This document shows positions 26,842-36,207 of a DNA stretch of 64,000 nt, piece by piece; position 1 is the first letter of the stretch, and the number at the start of each line of letters is the position of its first letter. Source of the stretch: CAYUYV01 sp964474635 (GTDB lineage: Bacteria > Pseudomonadota > Alphaproteobacteria > JAJFIK01); NCBI GenBank assembly GCA_964474635.1, contig CAYYTT010000001.1, positions 55,947 through 119,946 on the forward strand. The letters run 5' to 3'. A model generated the notes under the pieces. That model saw only the letters and a list, made by a program, of their open reading frames with translations. It ran no database searches and had not been told where the DNA came from. The position numbers were made by a program, and so were the translations under genes.

Positions 26842-26866
26842 TCTTATCCCAGGAATGCTGATCACC

Positions 26867-28852
26867 ATGACCGCCACCCTCTCCCCGTTCGAAACCCAGC
26901 GCGGCGCCCCCCGGGTCCAAACGGCGCCCTATGGCACCTGGACCTCGCCCCTTGCCCCCTCGGACTTGAGCGGCAGCACCCTTGGCTTCAGCGACTTGCG
27001 GGCGGCGGACGACGCCCTTTACTGGCTTGAATACCGGCCCCAGGAACAGGGACGCTCCGTCGTGATGCGCCGCGACGCGCAAGGGCGCATCGAAACTCTG
27101 ACGCCGGACGGCTTCAATGTGCGCTCACGTGTCCATGAATATGGTGGCACGCCCTATGTGGTGGCCGGCGACACTGTCGTCTTCAGCCATTACTCCGACC
27201 AAAGACTGTATCGCCGCTCGGCGGCGGGCGCGGTCGAGGCCTTGACCGGCAAGGACGCGGTGCGCTTTGCCGACTGCGTGCTTGATGGGCGGCGGGGCCG
27301 GCTTATCGGCGTGCGTGAAGACCATCGGCCGGAGACCCTGAAACGGCACGGGGAGGCCCAAAACGCCATCGTCGCCGTCGATCTGTCGGACGGCCGCCAG
27401 ACGGTTCTGGTGGAGGGAGCGGACTTTTTCGCCTATCCCCGCCTTAATGCCGACGGCACCCGGCTGGCCTGGACGGCCTGGAGCCATCCCAATATGCCCT
27501 GGGACAGGGTCCATCTTTATGTGGGCACACTGACGGATGACGGGCCGGTAACCGACCGGTTCGCGGTCAATGGCGATGAGCGTGAATCAGTGCTCCAGCC
27601 CGCCTGGGCGCCGGACGGTGACCTTTACTTTACCGCCGACCGTTCGGGATTCTGGTCCCTCTATCGCCTGAGCGGCGAGACCGTTGTGCCGGTGCTGGAA
27701 CGGGGCATTGATCTGGGCGGGCCCCTGTGGAGCCTCGGGGACACCTGGTTCGATTTTCTGCCCGACGGCCGGATCGTGGGCGCGTTCCTGGACCATGCAC
27801 GCGCGGAACTGGCGGTCATCGAACCGGCGTCGGGCTCCGTCCGGCCCCTGAAGACCGGCGGGGCGGAACTGGCCGCGCCCACGGTTGTGGCCGGCCGTCT
27901 CCATGCCCTGGCTACCTTTCCGGACCGGCTTTGCGCGCTCGTCGAGGTCGACCCGGAGAGCGGCGCGCTGACGGTCCTGCGCGAAGCGGGAACGCACTCC
28001 CTGCCGACCGGGTTCATCTCCAAGCCCTCCCATGTCAGTTTTCCAACAAGTTGCGGCGAAACCGCCCATGCCATCTATTATCCGCCCACGAACCCTCATT
28101 TTACAGCCCCGGACGGGGAAAAACCGCCCCTGATCGTAACGGTCCATGGCGGACCCACGGGCCACCGCACGGCGGCCTTCCGGCTCGACATGCAGTTCTG
28201 GACGACACGCGGCTTTGCCGTGCTGGATGTCAATTACCGAGGCAGCACGGGGTTCGGGCGGGCCTATCGGGAGCGCCTTTACGGCGACTGGGGCCTTGCG
28301 GATGTGGAGGACGCCGTGCGCGGCGCCCGTTACCTGGCCGAGCAGGGGCTGGCCGATGAAAACCGCCTGCTGATCCGTGGGGGGAGCGCCGGCGGCTATG
28401 TGGTGCTCGCCGCCATGGCGTTCCATGATGTTTTTGCGGCGGGTGCGAACTATTACGGGGTCAGCGATGCCGAAGCCCTGGCCAAGGACACGCATAAATT
28501 TGAGTCCCGCTATCTGGATCAGCTCATCGGTCCTTATCCGGAGCGCCGTGACCTTTATGTGGAACGCTCCCCCATCCACCATTTGGAGGGCTTCACCCCG
28601 CCCCTGATCACGCACCAGGGCACACACGACAACATCGTGCCGCCGAACCAGTCAGAGGCCATCGTCAACGCCCTGCGCGCGGCGAAAGTGCCGGTCGCCT
28701 ACATAACCTTTCCCGAAGAACAACATGGCTTCCGCAAGGCGGAAAATCGGGAGCGAGCCCTTGAAGCCGAGTTATCGTTTTATGGCCGTATCCTTGGTTT
28801 CGAACCGGCCGGCCCCTTGCGCCGTGTGGACATCGAAAATCTGACACCGTGA
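26867..28852 (+). CDS. S9 family (prolyl oligopeptidase-like) serine peptidase
   Basis: 661 aa. An N-terminal beta-propeller (about 40-400, with HEYGGTPYVV) is followed by an alpha/beta hydrolase domain with HGGPTGHRTA, the nucleophile in GGSAGG (Ser507), and the catalytic Asp and His regions near HQGTHDNIVP and PEEQHGF. It resembles dipeptidyl/acylaminoacyl peptidases. No signal peptide, so cytosolic. I start at the ATG at 26867; an ATG four codons earlier directly abuts AGGA, and longer starts would translate the tandem repeat. Confidence 0.9.
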   Translation: MTATLSPFETQRGAPRVQTAPYGTWTSPLAPSDLSGSTLGFSDLRAADDALYWLEYRPQEQGRSVVMRRDAQGRIETLTPDGFNVRSRVHEYGGTPYVVAGDTVVFSHYSDQRLYRRSAAGAVEALTGKDAVRFADCVLDGRRGRLIGVREDHRPETLKRHGEAQNAIVAVDLSDGRQTVLVEGADFFAYPRLNADGTRLAWTAWSHPNMPWDRVHLYVGTLTDDGPVTDRFAVNGDERESVLQPAWAPDGDLYFTADRSGFWSLYRLSGETVVPVLERGIDLGGPLWSLGDTWFDFLPDGRIVGAFLDHARAELAVIEPASGSVRPLKTGGAELAAPTVVAGRLHALATFPDRLCALVEVDPESGALTVLREAGTHSLPTGFISKPSHVSFPTSCGETAHAIYYPPTNPHFTAPDGEKPPLIVTVHGGPTGHRTAAFRLDMQFWTTRGFAVLDVNYRGSTGFGRAYRERLYGDWGLADVEDAVRGARYLAEQGLADENRLLIRGGSAGGYVVLAAMAFHDVFAAGANYYGVSDAEALAKDTHKFESRYLDQLIGPYPERRDLYVERSPIHHLEGFTPPLITHQGTHDNIVPPNQSEAIVNALRAAKVPVAYITFPEEQHGFRKAENRERALEAELSFYGRILGFEPAGPLRRVDIENLTP

Positions 28853-29063
28853 AAGGGGGAGCCCGCGGCGCCCGGGCGCGTCCTCGACCAGCCCGCCCAC
28901 CCGGAGCCACACGGAGCCGGCCAGCCCGTCCAGCATGGCCCCTCCCTCGGCCTGTCACCCCTCGACCTCCCCCCTCGGCCTACGCCATGGCGCCGGCCTC
29001 GCCCCATGCGGGCTGTCCTGATAGCCTCGCGGTCACGTGTTGACTGGCGAGAGGGAGCGCCCC

Positions 29064-30080
29064 ATGACCGTTTCAAGCCCGAAATCCCCATTCACGACGA
29101 CCTCAGTAATGAACCACTCCGTGACCTCATTCCGCCTGATCGGCGCCGCGATTGGCCTCATGGCTGTGATGGCGTTGCCCTTTTCGGGTCTGGGCGGCGC
29201 CGCGCGGGCCTATGATCTGCCTGCGCCCAAAGTCCCCTTCGCGGTGGAGAACGGCGGCTTGCCGGCCTTTTTCGACTGTATGCGGGGCAAGACCACGCTG
29301 ATCAGCGGCCATCGCGGCGGCGTGGAGCCGGGCTTTCCTGAAAATGCCCTGGAGACCATGGCCAACACCCTGGCCCAGGCACCGATGATCCTCGAAATCG
29401 ACGTGCGCACCACGTCGGACGGCAAGCTTGTCTTGATGCATGACCGCGATCTGGAGCGCACGACGACCGGCACGGGCCGGGTGTCCCGGTCGACCTTCGA
29501 GGAGATCAAGGCCCTCCGGCTGCGGGAGAAGAACGGCCGCGAGACCGGCTTTGCCCCCGTCGGCCTGCGCGAGGCGCTCGCCTGGGCCAAGGGCAAGACG
29601 GTGCTGCAACTCGATGTGAAGCGGGGCACGAAGCTCGCCGATGTGATCCGCGTGGTCCAGGAGGAAAAGGCCCAGGATTACGCCGTGATCATCGTTTATT
29701 CCGTGAACGGTGCGGCGGCGGTGCACAGGACCGATCCCACACTGATGCTCTCGGTGGGCATTGAGGGACCTGGCGATATCGCCAAGCTGGCCAAATCCGG
29801 CGCAAGTCTTGACCGGGTGGTTGCCTGGACCGGTGTGGGCGAAGTCAGGCCCATGTTCTGGCGGGTCCTTGCCGAACAGGGCCACGCGGTTGCCTTCGGC
29901 GCCCTGTGGACCATCGACAGGCAGGTCGAGGAAACTGGCGACACAAGTCTTTATGCCGATGTGACGGCCCAGGGCGTCGACATTCTCGCCACGGACCATC
30001 ACATCGATGCCTACAAGGCCGTCCAAACCAATGGCAGCACGCCGGAAGCCCTCAAGGCCTGCGGTGCTGCCGCTGAGTGA
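29064..30080 (+). CDS. exported glycerophosphodiester phosphodiesterase
   Basis: 338 aa. It hydrolyses glycerophosphodiesters to glycerol 3-phosphate and an alcohol. The GDPD signature is present: SGHRGGVEPGFPENALET (His83, Arg84, Glu93) and LEIDVRTTSDGKLVLMHD. A membrane segment at about 22-45 ending GAARA looks like a signal peptide, so it acts in the periplasm. The ATG at 29064 has GAGGGAG 6-7 bases upstream; an ATG 15 codons later lacks a site. Possible role in phosphate scavenging. Confidence 0.88.
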   Translation: MTVSSPKSPFTTTSVMNHSVTSFRLIGAAIGLMAVMALPFSGLGGAARAYDLPAPKVPFAVENGGLPAFFDCMRGKTTLISGHRGGVEPGFPENALETMANTLAQAPMILEIDVRTTSDGKLVLMHDRDLERTTTGTGRVSRSTFEEIKALRLREKNGRETGFAPVGLREALAWAKGKTVLQLDVKRGTKLADVIRVVQEEKAQDYAVIIVYSVNGAAAVHRTDPTLMLSVGIEGPGDIAKLAKSGASLDRVVAWTGVGEVRPMFWRVLAEQGHAVAFGALWTIDRQVEETGDTSLYADVTAQGVDILATDHHIDAYKAVQTNGSTPEALKACGAAAE

Positions 30081-30133
30081 AGCCGCGACGCGCCGGATCG
30101 GCTCGCCTTCGGGTGGGCCGATCATCAAATCGG

Positions 30134-30186
30134 AAAAATCGATCAATTTTGCCGTAAAACTTCGAATTTACATTCCAAAAATCGAT
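30134..30186. promoter_or_regulatory. AT-rich katG promoter region with 10-bp direct repeat
   Basis: AAAAATCGAT occurs at 30134-30143 and 30177-30186, 43 bp apart (about four helical turns), within an AT-rich stretch about 180-230 bp before katG. It could bind a regulator; no known box is recognised. Confidence 0.35.
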
Positions 30187-30366
30187 TGTTAGGACGGGAC
30201 GTGTTTGGGCTTGCCTTGCATGTTGGGTTATCCGGCATCGAACCAGGTGCTGTTGGGCATGCCCCGGCCCCTGTTGACACAGTCCCCGCCCTCGGTGACC
30301 CGTGATGGGGGAACGCGGCCTGGGGCCCCCTTATCGATTCCAAAAACGAACAAGAGGAGCAAACGC

Positions 30367-32631
30367 ATGGGTATCTCGTTCACGTCCATTCTTCGGTCAG
30401 GGGTTGCCCTGGCCATTATGTCGGCCGCGTCCGTGTCCGGATCGGCGCTCGCCAGTCACCACGGGGAGGCCATGGCGCCCGGAGCCGTGAAGGCCGGTGA
30501 GGCCAAGACCAATCAATTCTGGTGGCCCGACCAGGTGGATCTGACCTTGCTGCGCCAGAATGCCCGCGCGGCCGATCCTCTGGGGGCGGATTTCGATTAT
30601 GCGGCCGCCTTCGAAAACCTCGACCTTGCCGCCGTCAAGCAGGACATCGAAGCCATTCTCACCACCTCCCAGGACTGGTGGCCGGCGGATTACGGGCATT
30701 ACGGACCATTTTTCATCCGCATGGCCTGGCACAGCGCGGGCACCTACCGGGTCAGTGACGGGCGCGGCGGCGCGGCCGGTGGCCAACAGCGGTTCGAACC
30801 CCTGAACTCCTGGCCTGACAATGCCAATCTGGATAAGGCGCGCCGCCTCCTGTGGCCGGTGAAACAGAAATATGGACGCAACCTGTCCTGGGCGGATTTG
30901 ATGATCCTGGCAGGGAACGTTGCCCTGGAGTCCATGGGTTTTGAAACCTATGGCTTTGCCGGTGGGCGCGAGGATGCGTGGGAACCGGAGCTTGTTTACT
31001 GGGGACCCGAGACGGAAATGCTGGGCGACAAGCGCTACAGCGAGGGGCGCAAATTGGCCCAACCGCTGGCCGCCGTTCAAATGGGGCTCATCTACGTCAA
31101 CCCGGAAGGCCCGAACGGCAATCCGGATCCCCTGGCCGCTGCCCACGACATTCGCGTCACGTTCGGCCGTATGGCGATGAATGACGAGGAAACCGTGGCC
31201 CTGATCGCCGGCGGCCACACCTTCGGGAAGGCCCACGGCGCCGCCAAACCGGACGACTGCGTGGGCCGGGAGCCGGCGGCCTCGGGCGTTGAAAACCAGG
31301 GCATCGGCTGGATCAATTCCTGCGGCACCGGCAAGGGCGCCGACACGATCACAAGCGGCCTTGAGGGTGCATGGTCGGCAAACCCCATCGCCTGGACCAG
31401 TCAGTATCTGGACAATCTGTTCGGGTTCGAATGGGTTAAAACCAGGAGCCCGGCCGGCGCCGTGCAATGGGTGCCCAAGGACGACGCGGCCGCCAATCTG
31501 GTGCCCGACGCCCATGACGAGAGCACGCGGCATGCGCCGATCATGTTCACGACGGACCTGGCCCTGAAAGAAGATCCGGCCTACCGAGCCATCGCCAGGC
31601 GGTTTCAGGAGGACCCGGACGAATTCCAAAAGGCCTTTGCCAAGGCGTGGTTCAAGCTGACCCACCGGGACATGGGCCCGCGCGCCCGCTATGTGGGCGA
31701 TCAGGTGCCCCAGGACGATCTCCTGTGGCAGGATCCGGTCCCTGAAGCCGATTACAAACCGATCAGTGACCGTGACGCCAAGAAGCTCAAGGAGCAGATC
31801 CTCGATTCCGGTCTGACGGTGCCGGAGCTTGTCCGCACGGCTTGGGCCTCCGCCTCCACCTTCCGGGGTACGGACATGCGCGGCGGCGCCAATGGGGCCC
31901 GCATTCGCCTGGCGCCCCAGAAGGACTGGGCGGTGAACGATCCGGAGGCGCTCACCCATGTGCTCGACCGGCTGGAGCGCATCCAAACGGCCTTCAATGA
32001 GCGCGGCGGCAAGAAGCAGGTGTCCCTTGCCGACCTGATCGTGCTGGGCGGTGCAGCGGCCATCGAACGGGCGGCCGAAACGGCCGGGTTCGAGATTGAA
32101 GTGCCGTTCACGCCGGGCCGCACTGACGCCACTGCGGCGCAAACGGACGTCTCCTCCTTTGCCGTTCTGAAGCCGGAGGCGGACGGGTTCCGCAATTATC
32201 TGGGCCAGGAGCACAGCGAGCGCCCCGCCAACAAGCTGGTCGACCGGGCGGACCTCCTGACCCTGACGGTTCCGGAAATGACGGTGCTGATCGGTGGTCT
32301 GCGCGCCCTTGGCGCCAATGCCGGCAACGTGCAGCACGGCATTCTGACGGATCGCCCGGGCACACTGACGAATGACTTCTTCGTCAATCTGCTCGACATG
32401 TCGACGAAATGGACGCCCATGGACGGCCAGCCTTACGTCTTTGAGGGCCGTGACCGGACCTCCGGCGAGAAGAAGTGGACGGCCACGGAAGTCGACCTGG
32501 TGTTCGGCTCCAACGCCGAACTGCGCGCCGTGGCAGAGGTCTATGCCTTCAACGGCGCTGAGGAGCGCTTCGTGCAGGACTTTGTCGCGGCCTGGACCAA
32601 GGTCATGACCCTGGACCGTTTCGACATCTGA
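30367..32631 (+). CDS. katG: catalase-peroxidase with signal peptide
   Basis: 754 aa from the ATG at 30367, which has GAGGAG 7 bases upstream. Residues 1-29 look like a signal peptide (hydrophobic core, ...SGSALA). Catalytic residues fit KatG: Arg118, Trp121 and His122 in IRMAWHSAGTYR, Tyr243 and Met269 to form the Trp-Tyr-Met adduct, and proximal His284 in GGHTFGKAHG. The C-terminal duplicated domain is present. Most KatG proteins are cytosolic; export to the periplasm is seen in only some bacteria. It detoxifies hydrogen peroxide. A good terminator follows. Confidence 0.95.
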   Translation: MGISFTSILRSGVALAIMSAASVSGSALASHHGEAMAPGAVKAGEAKTNQFWWPDQVDLTLLRQNARAADPLGADFDYAAAFENLDLAAVKQDIEAILTTSQDWWPADYGHYGPFFIRMAWHSAGTYRVSDGRGGAAGGQQRFEPLNSWPDNANLDKARRLLWPVKQKYGRNLSWADLMILAGNVALESMGFETYGFAGGREDAWEPELVYWGPETEMLGDKRYSEGRKLAQPLAAVQMGLIYVNPEGPNGNPDPLAAAHDIRVTFGRMAMNDEETVALIAGGHTFGKAHGAAKPDDCVGREPAASGVENQGIGWINSCGTGKGADTITSGLEGAWSANPIAWTSQYLDNLFGFEWVKTRSPAGAVQWVPKDDAAANLVPDAHDESTRHAPIMFTTDLALKEDPAYRAIARRFQEDPDEFQKAFAKAWFKLTHRDMGPRARYVGDQVPQDDLLWQDPVPEADYKPISDRDAKKLKEQILDSGLTVPELVRTAWASASTFRGTDMRGGANGARIRLAPQKDWAVNDPEALTHVLDRLERIQTAFNERGGKKQVSLADLIVLGGAAAIERAAETAGFEIEVPFTPGRTDATAAQTDVSSFAVLKPEADGFRNYLGQEHSERPANKLVDRADLLTLTVPEMTVLIGGLRALGANAGNVQHGILTDRPGTLTNDFFVNLLDMSTKWTPMDGQPYVFEGRDRTSGEKKWTATEVDLVFGSNAELRAVAEVYAFNGAEERFVQDFVAAWTKVMTLDRFDI

Positions 32632-32651
32632 TTGCGCACGGATGGAACGAG

Positions 32652-32684
32652 GCCCCCGCGACCACCGTTCGCGGGGGCTTTTTT
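32652..32684 (+). terminator. Rho-independent terminator of katG
   Basis: A 10-bp perfect stem (GCCCCCGCGA / TCGCGGGGGC, 7-nt loop) is followed directly by TTTTTT at 32679-32684. Confidence 0.9.
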
Positions 32685-32856
32685 CTGCGCCGCAGAATTG
32701 GGCGGCCGTCTGGAGGGCGTCGCGGCTGTTTCCGGCCCGCGATGCACACCATCCCGTTTAAAGTGCCAGGCGATTCATCGGCAGCGCCCTCACGGCCGCG
32801 ACCGCGGTCCGGCGGCGGACCGACACTGCGCATGAGGACAGGACCTTCACGGATTT

Positions 32857-32900
32857 CTAGAGACCATTCAATGATCTCCGAGTCATTGAATGGTCTCTAG
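32857..32900. repeat. perfect 18-bp inverted repeat
   Basis: CTAGAGACCATTCAATGA (32857-32874) and its exact complement (32883-32900) are separated by 8 bases. It lies between the katG terminator and the AraC gene, has no T-run and is AT-richer than its surroundings. Confidence 0.9.
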
Positions 32901-32912
32901 CGTATTGATTTT

Positions 32913-32960
32913 GAGCGCTTTCCGGGCGGAAAACCGCATACACTTTTCCTGAAAGCGCTC
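32913..32960. repeat. alphaproteobacterial palindromic intergenic repeat
   Basis: Arms GAGCGCTTTC (32913-32922) and GAAAGCGCTC (32951-32960) enclose a 28-base centre that contains GGCGGAAAACCGC and CACTTTTCC. The layout (GAGC arm, GGAAAAGTG core, CGGTTTTCC) matches a class of dispersed intergenic palindromes known from Rhizobiales and relatives. A partial relative occurs at 63949-63983. The 32636-33042 gap contains this, the inverted repeat just before it and the katG terminator, but no gene. Confidence 0.65.
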
Positions 32961-33042
32961 TGGGAAAGGATCCTGAAACCCCTGCCCGTTGCACTATGGC
33001 CCACGCGCTGTCCGCGCCAGGGCCGGCGCCGCGCCATGCCGG

Positions 33043-33966
33043 TCAGGTTTTCCGTCTGTAATCGGACGGGGACATGCCGAATTTTGTCGTGAAGGCACGG
33101 CTGAAGGACGCGGGGGACTTGTACCCCACCTTTCCCGCCACCTGCTGGACGCTGATCCGCACATCGCCGAGCAGGGGTAACGCCTTTTGCAAGCGCCAAT
33201 CGGTAAGATAGGCCATGGGGCCGACGCCCATCTTGGCACTGAAATATTCGGCAAAGCGGCTGCGCGACATGCCCGCCGCCGAGGCCAGCGATTCGACCGA
33301 CCAGGCCTGCGCCGGGTCCTCATGGATCAGATTGAGGGCCTGCCCAATATGTTTGTCGCGAAAGCCTTCCAGGATCTCCCGCAGTCTCGTGTCCTGACCG
33401 ATCCCGACGCGCAGCAATTCGATGAAGACGATTTCCGACATGCGGATGACGGCGGCCTCCGAGCCCATGACTTCACCGAAAAGGCGCTCGGCGATCAGAC
33501 CAAGGATCTGATCGAGAAGGGGATGGCGCACACGTTCATCGGAGGTGAGCACAATGTAATCGGGCAAGGCGCGCAGCAGGGGGTGATCCGCCCCCTGCCG
33601 GAACGTGAAATGGCCACAGACCGTGCGCGTTGCGGCGGCCTCATCGCCCGCGCCCACGACAAGAACGCCCCGGCCATCGTACCCGGATTGCTCAAGGACC
33701 TGTTCGAGGGCCGGCGCCTCCTCGGCTTCGCGGTCCGCCAGAATGTGGCTGCGTCCGCGCGGCACGAGGATCAGGTCGCCGGTGGCAAGGTGCACGCGGT
33801 ACGTATCGGCCACCAGAACATGACATTCTCCCTGTACGACGAAGTGGAACCGCGCCGCATGGGCAAGTTCGGGCACGCGCACGGACCAGGGCGATGAAAA
33901 GTCCGAGCGAAAATAAAGGGCGCCTCTGAGGTCCAGGGTCGCCAGAATGTCGTCTAGGATGTCCAT
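33043..33966 (-). CDS. AraC family transcription regulator with cupin domain
   Basis: 307 aa from the ATG at 33966, with AGGGTGG about 6 bases upstream; longer in-frame starts overlap the divergent gene. An N-terminal cupin-type AraC-binding domain (about 10-200) is followed by two helix-turn-helix units at the C-terminus (WSVESLASAAGMSRSRFAEY and VGYKSPASFSRAFTTKFGMS). Proteins with this layout often control stress or detoxification genes. The target is not evident; the divergent UDG-like gene is one candidate. Confidence 0.85.
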   Translation of the reverse strand: MDILDDILATLDLRGALYFRSDFSSPWSVRVPELAHAARFHFVVQGECHVLVADTYRVHLATGDLILVPRGRSHILADREAEEAPALEQVLEQSGYDGRGVLVVGAGDEAAATRTVCGHFTFRQGADHPLLRALPDYIVLTSDERVRHPLLDQILGLIAERLFGEVMGSEAAVIRMSEIVFIELLRVGIGQDTRLREILEGFRDKHIGQALNLIHEDPAQAWSVESLASAAGMSRSRFAEYFSAKMGVGPMAYLTDWRLQKALPLLGDVRISVQQVAGKVGYKSPASFSRAFTTKFGMSPSDYRRKT

Positions 33967-34051
33967 GGGCGCCACCCTGACATCGCCGGGCGCGGGCGTC
34001 CATATAGACCGCAGGATGATGAAGTCCGCGTCCTTTCCCGGGGAGAATGCC

Positions 34052-34651
34052 GTGGCCAAACAAACGCGCCCAAACAAAGCCGGCCAACTGTTGAACGAGG
34101 TTCGCGCCTGTACACTGTGCCCGGAGTTGCCCTTTGGCCCGCGGCCCGTCCTGCAGGTGAGCCCGGAGGCGAAAATCCTGATTGCGGGTCAAGCGCCCGG
34201 CCGCAAGGTTCACGAGACGGGTATCCCCTTTGATGATCCGTCGGGAGATCGCTTGCGCGCCTGGATGGGCATCGATCGGGATGTGTTCTACGACGCCTCC
34301 CGCATCGCGATCCTTCCGATGGCGTTCTGTTACCCGGGGACCGGATCGTCCGGCGATCTGCCCCCACCGCCCCGCTGCGCACAAATCTGGCGCAAGGCGC
34401 TGCTCGACACGCTCGCGTCGGTGGAGTTCACCATCGTGATCGGCACCTATGCCCGCGACTGGCATGTGCCGGCCCACGCCAGGCAGCCGCTGACCGCCAC
34501 CATCGAAGCATGGGAGAGCCATTGGCCGGAGCTTTTGCTGGCGCCGCATCCAAGTCCGCGCAACAACCGGTGGCTGGCACGCAATCCCTGGTTCGCGGAG
34601 GATGTGCTGCCCCGCCTCCAGGCCCGTGTGGCCGCGGTGCTGGGCTCCTGA
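34052..34651 (+). CDS. uracil-DNA glycosylase family protein
   Basis: 199 aa from the GTG at 34052, which has GGGGAG 6 bases upstream. The UDG-fold motif ILIAGQAPGRKVHETGIPF and a C-terminal LAPHPSPRNN motif with His are visible. Cysteines in RACTLCPEL occur, but the full iron-sulfur set of families 4 and 5 is not clear. Members are widespread in proteobacteria and of unproven activity. It is divergent from the AraC gene, with 85 bp between start codons. Confidence 0.8.
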   Translation: MAKQTRPNKAGQLLNEVRACTLCPELPFGPRPVLQVSPEAKILIAGQAPGRKVHETGIPFDDPSGDRLRAWMGIDRDVFYDASRIAILPMAFCYPGTGSSGDLPPPPRCAQIWRKALLDTLASVEFTIVIGTYARDWHVPAHARQPLTATIEAWESHWPELLLAPHPSPRNNRWLARNPWFAEDVLPRLQARVAAVLGS

Positions 34652-34729
34652 CAGGCCCCGCGCGCGGTCGCCTGTGTTAGAAGGGACCAGGCCGACATGG
34701 CCAAGGACAACACTGGAGGAGGATCACCC

Positions 34730-35971
34730 ATGCCCCTGACCCATCGCCCTTTTCTTGGATCCGTCCTGGCGGGCCTCACGCTGGCCGCGGCAAGCCTGGC
34801 CGGGCCTGCCCTGGCCGACGGCCACGGCGCCAAGCCGGCCGAGGCGCCCGTGGGCAATCTGGAGACTTTCCTCCAGCCGGAATTTTTGCCCGGCTCCTTG
34901 CGCAACATGACGACCCTGTTCCCGGCACGGACGGTGTCGCGCGACGGCGCCATCTCTGCGTTCAAGCGCGCCGAGGCGGAACCGGCCTTAAGCTATCGCT
35001 TTTCAGGCGTTGATTACAGCGTCGACGATTTCATGGTGCGCACCCGCGCAAGCGGCCTGATGGTCATCAAGGACGGCGTGGTGTTGACCGAGCGCTACGG
35101 TCTGGGGGCGGACGAGACGTCCTCCTTCACTTCATGGTCCGTGGCGAAGTCCTTCACCAGCACGCTGGTGGGCCTGGCGCTCGGCAAGGGCCTGATCGAC
35201 AGCCTCGATGACCCCTTGGGCAAATATATCCCCGCCCTGAAGGGTCAGGCCTATGCGGATGTGAGCATCAAGCATGCCTTGCAGATGTCATCTGGTATTC
35301 AGTTTACGGAGCGCTACGGTGACGGCGAGTCGGATGTCATGAAGTTCTTCGGCGGCGGCGTGGTCGAAAACCGTTTCCGCGTCAACGAGTTCATGGCATC
35401 GCGGCCCAAGGCCGTCGAGGCGGGTACGAAATTCAGCTACTCCACGGGCGAGACCCAGGTGCTGGGCTGGCTTGTGGCGAGCGTGACCGGCAAGACGGTG
35501 TCGGACTTTCTGTCCGAGGAGATCTGGCAAAAGCTGGGCATGGAGCATGACGCCACCTGGCTCGTTGACCAGCGCGGCGGGGATGCCATGGAGGTCACCG
35601 GCTGCTGCCTCAATGTGACGTTACGCGATTATGCGCGGTTTGGCCTCCTGATGCTGCAAGACGGTGTTTGGGACGGCGAGCGCATTTTGCCCGAAGGATG
35701 GGTCAAGGAAGCCAGCCAACCCCAGGACCCCTATGTGGCCAACGGCGCGCTTGATCCGGAGGGTGAGTATCCCTTGGGCTATGGCTATCAGTGGTGGACC
35801 TTCCCGGGCGAGGACAAGGCCTACACGGCGCAAGGCATCCACGGCCAGTTCATCTATGTGAACCCGGCCGAGAACCTGGTGGCCGTCGTCACCAGCGCCT
35901 GGCCCGAGGCCTGGAGCCGGCGTAACGAATACGAAGTCTACGCCATGATCAACGCCTTTGAAGAGTTGTGA
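34730..35971 (+). CDS. exported serine hydrolase (class C beta-lactamase fold)
   Basis: 413 aa from the ATG at 34730, with GGAGGAGG 7 bases upstream. A signal peptide ends near ...GPALA (residue 29). The nucleophile motif SVAK is at 137-140, a Tyr motif is in FSYSTGETQ, and an HGQ motif (AQGIHGQFIYV) stands in place of KTG near the C-terminus. Such proteins are esterases, peptidases or amide hydrolases and rarely true beta-lactamases. It is a single gene, convergent with the phosphoesterase gene. Confidence 0.85.
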   Translation: MPLTHRPFLGSVLAGLTLAAASLAGPALADGHGAKPAEAPVGNLETFLQPEFLPGSLRNMTTLFPARTVSRDGAISAFKRAEAEPALSYRFSGVDYSVDDFMVRTRASGLMVIKDGVVLTERYGLGADETSSFTSWSVAKSFTSTLVGLALGKGLIDSLDDPLGKYIPALKGQAYADVSIKHALQMSSGIQFTERYGDGESDVMKFFGGGVVENRFRVNEFMASRPKAVEAGTKFSYSTGETQVLGWLVASVTGKTVSDFLSEEIWQKLGMEHDATWLVDQRGGDAMEVTGCCLNVTLRDYARFGLLMLQDGVWDGERILPEGWVKEASQPQDPYVANGALDPEGEYPLGYGYQWWTFPGEDKAYTAQGIHGQFIYVNPAENLVAVVTSAWPEAWSRRNEYEVYAMINAFEEL

Positions 35972-35995
35972 CGACCCTTAAGGGGGCTCAAGGGG

Positions 35996-36016
35996 GACTG
36001 GGTCTTTTACCCAGTC
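35996..36016. terminator. hairpin after the serine hydrolase gene
   Basis: GACTGGGT-CTTTT-ACCCAGTC, a perfect 8-bp stem 25 bp after the stop. No downstream T-run. Confidence 0.5.
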
Positions 36017-36079
36017 GCGAAGGCCGGGCCGCGACCGTCAGGCTGCGGCGCACTATGGTTTGGGCACCGGCGTGACCTG

Positions 36080-36106
36080 CCGGACGGGGTGAATAACCCC
36101 GTCCGG
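36080..36106. terminator. second hairpin between convergent genes
   Basis: CCGGACGGGGT-GAATA-ACCCCGTCCGG, a perfect 11-bp stem. It lies between the convergent serine hydrolase and phosphoesterase genes and may stop transcription from either side, though T-runs are absent. Confidence 0.5.
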
Positions 36107-36118
36107 CACCCAAGGGCC

Positions 36119-36178
36119 GGCCCAGAAGCCAGCCCAGAAGCGAGCCCAGAAGCGAGCCCAGAAGCGAGCCCAGAATCG
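36119..36178. repeat. 12-bp tandem repeat, five copies
   Basis: The unit AGCCCAGAAGCG repeats five times without length change; the first and last copies have base substitutions. It is intergenic, 30 bp after the stop of the leftward phosphoesterase gene. Confidence 0.9.
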
Positions 36179-36207
36179 AGCATTCGGGCCGGCACAGGAT
36201 CGGGGCG

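Noticed and set aside
30397..32337. 646-codon ORF antisense to katG
   Set aside because: Shadow ORF; sense strand encodes an intact KatG.
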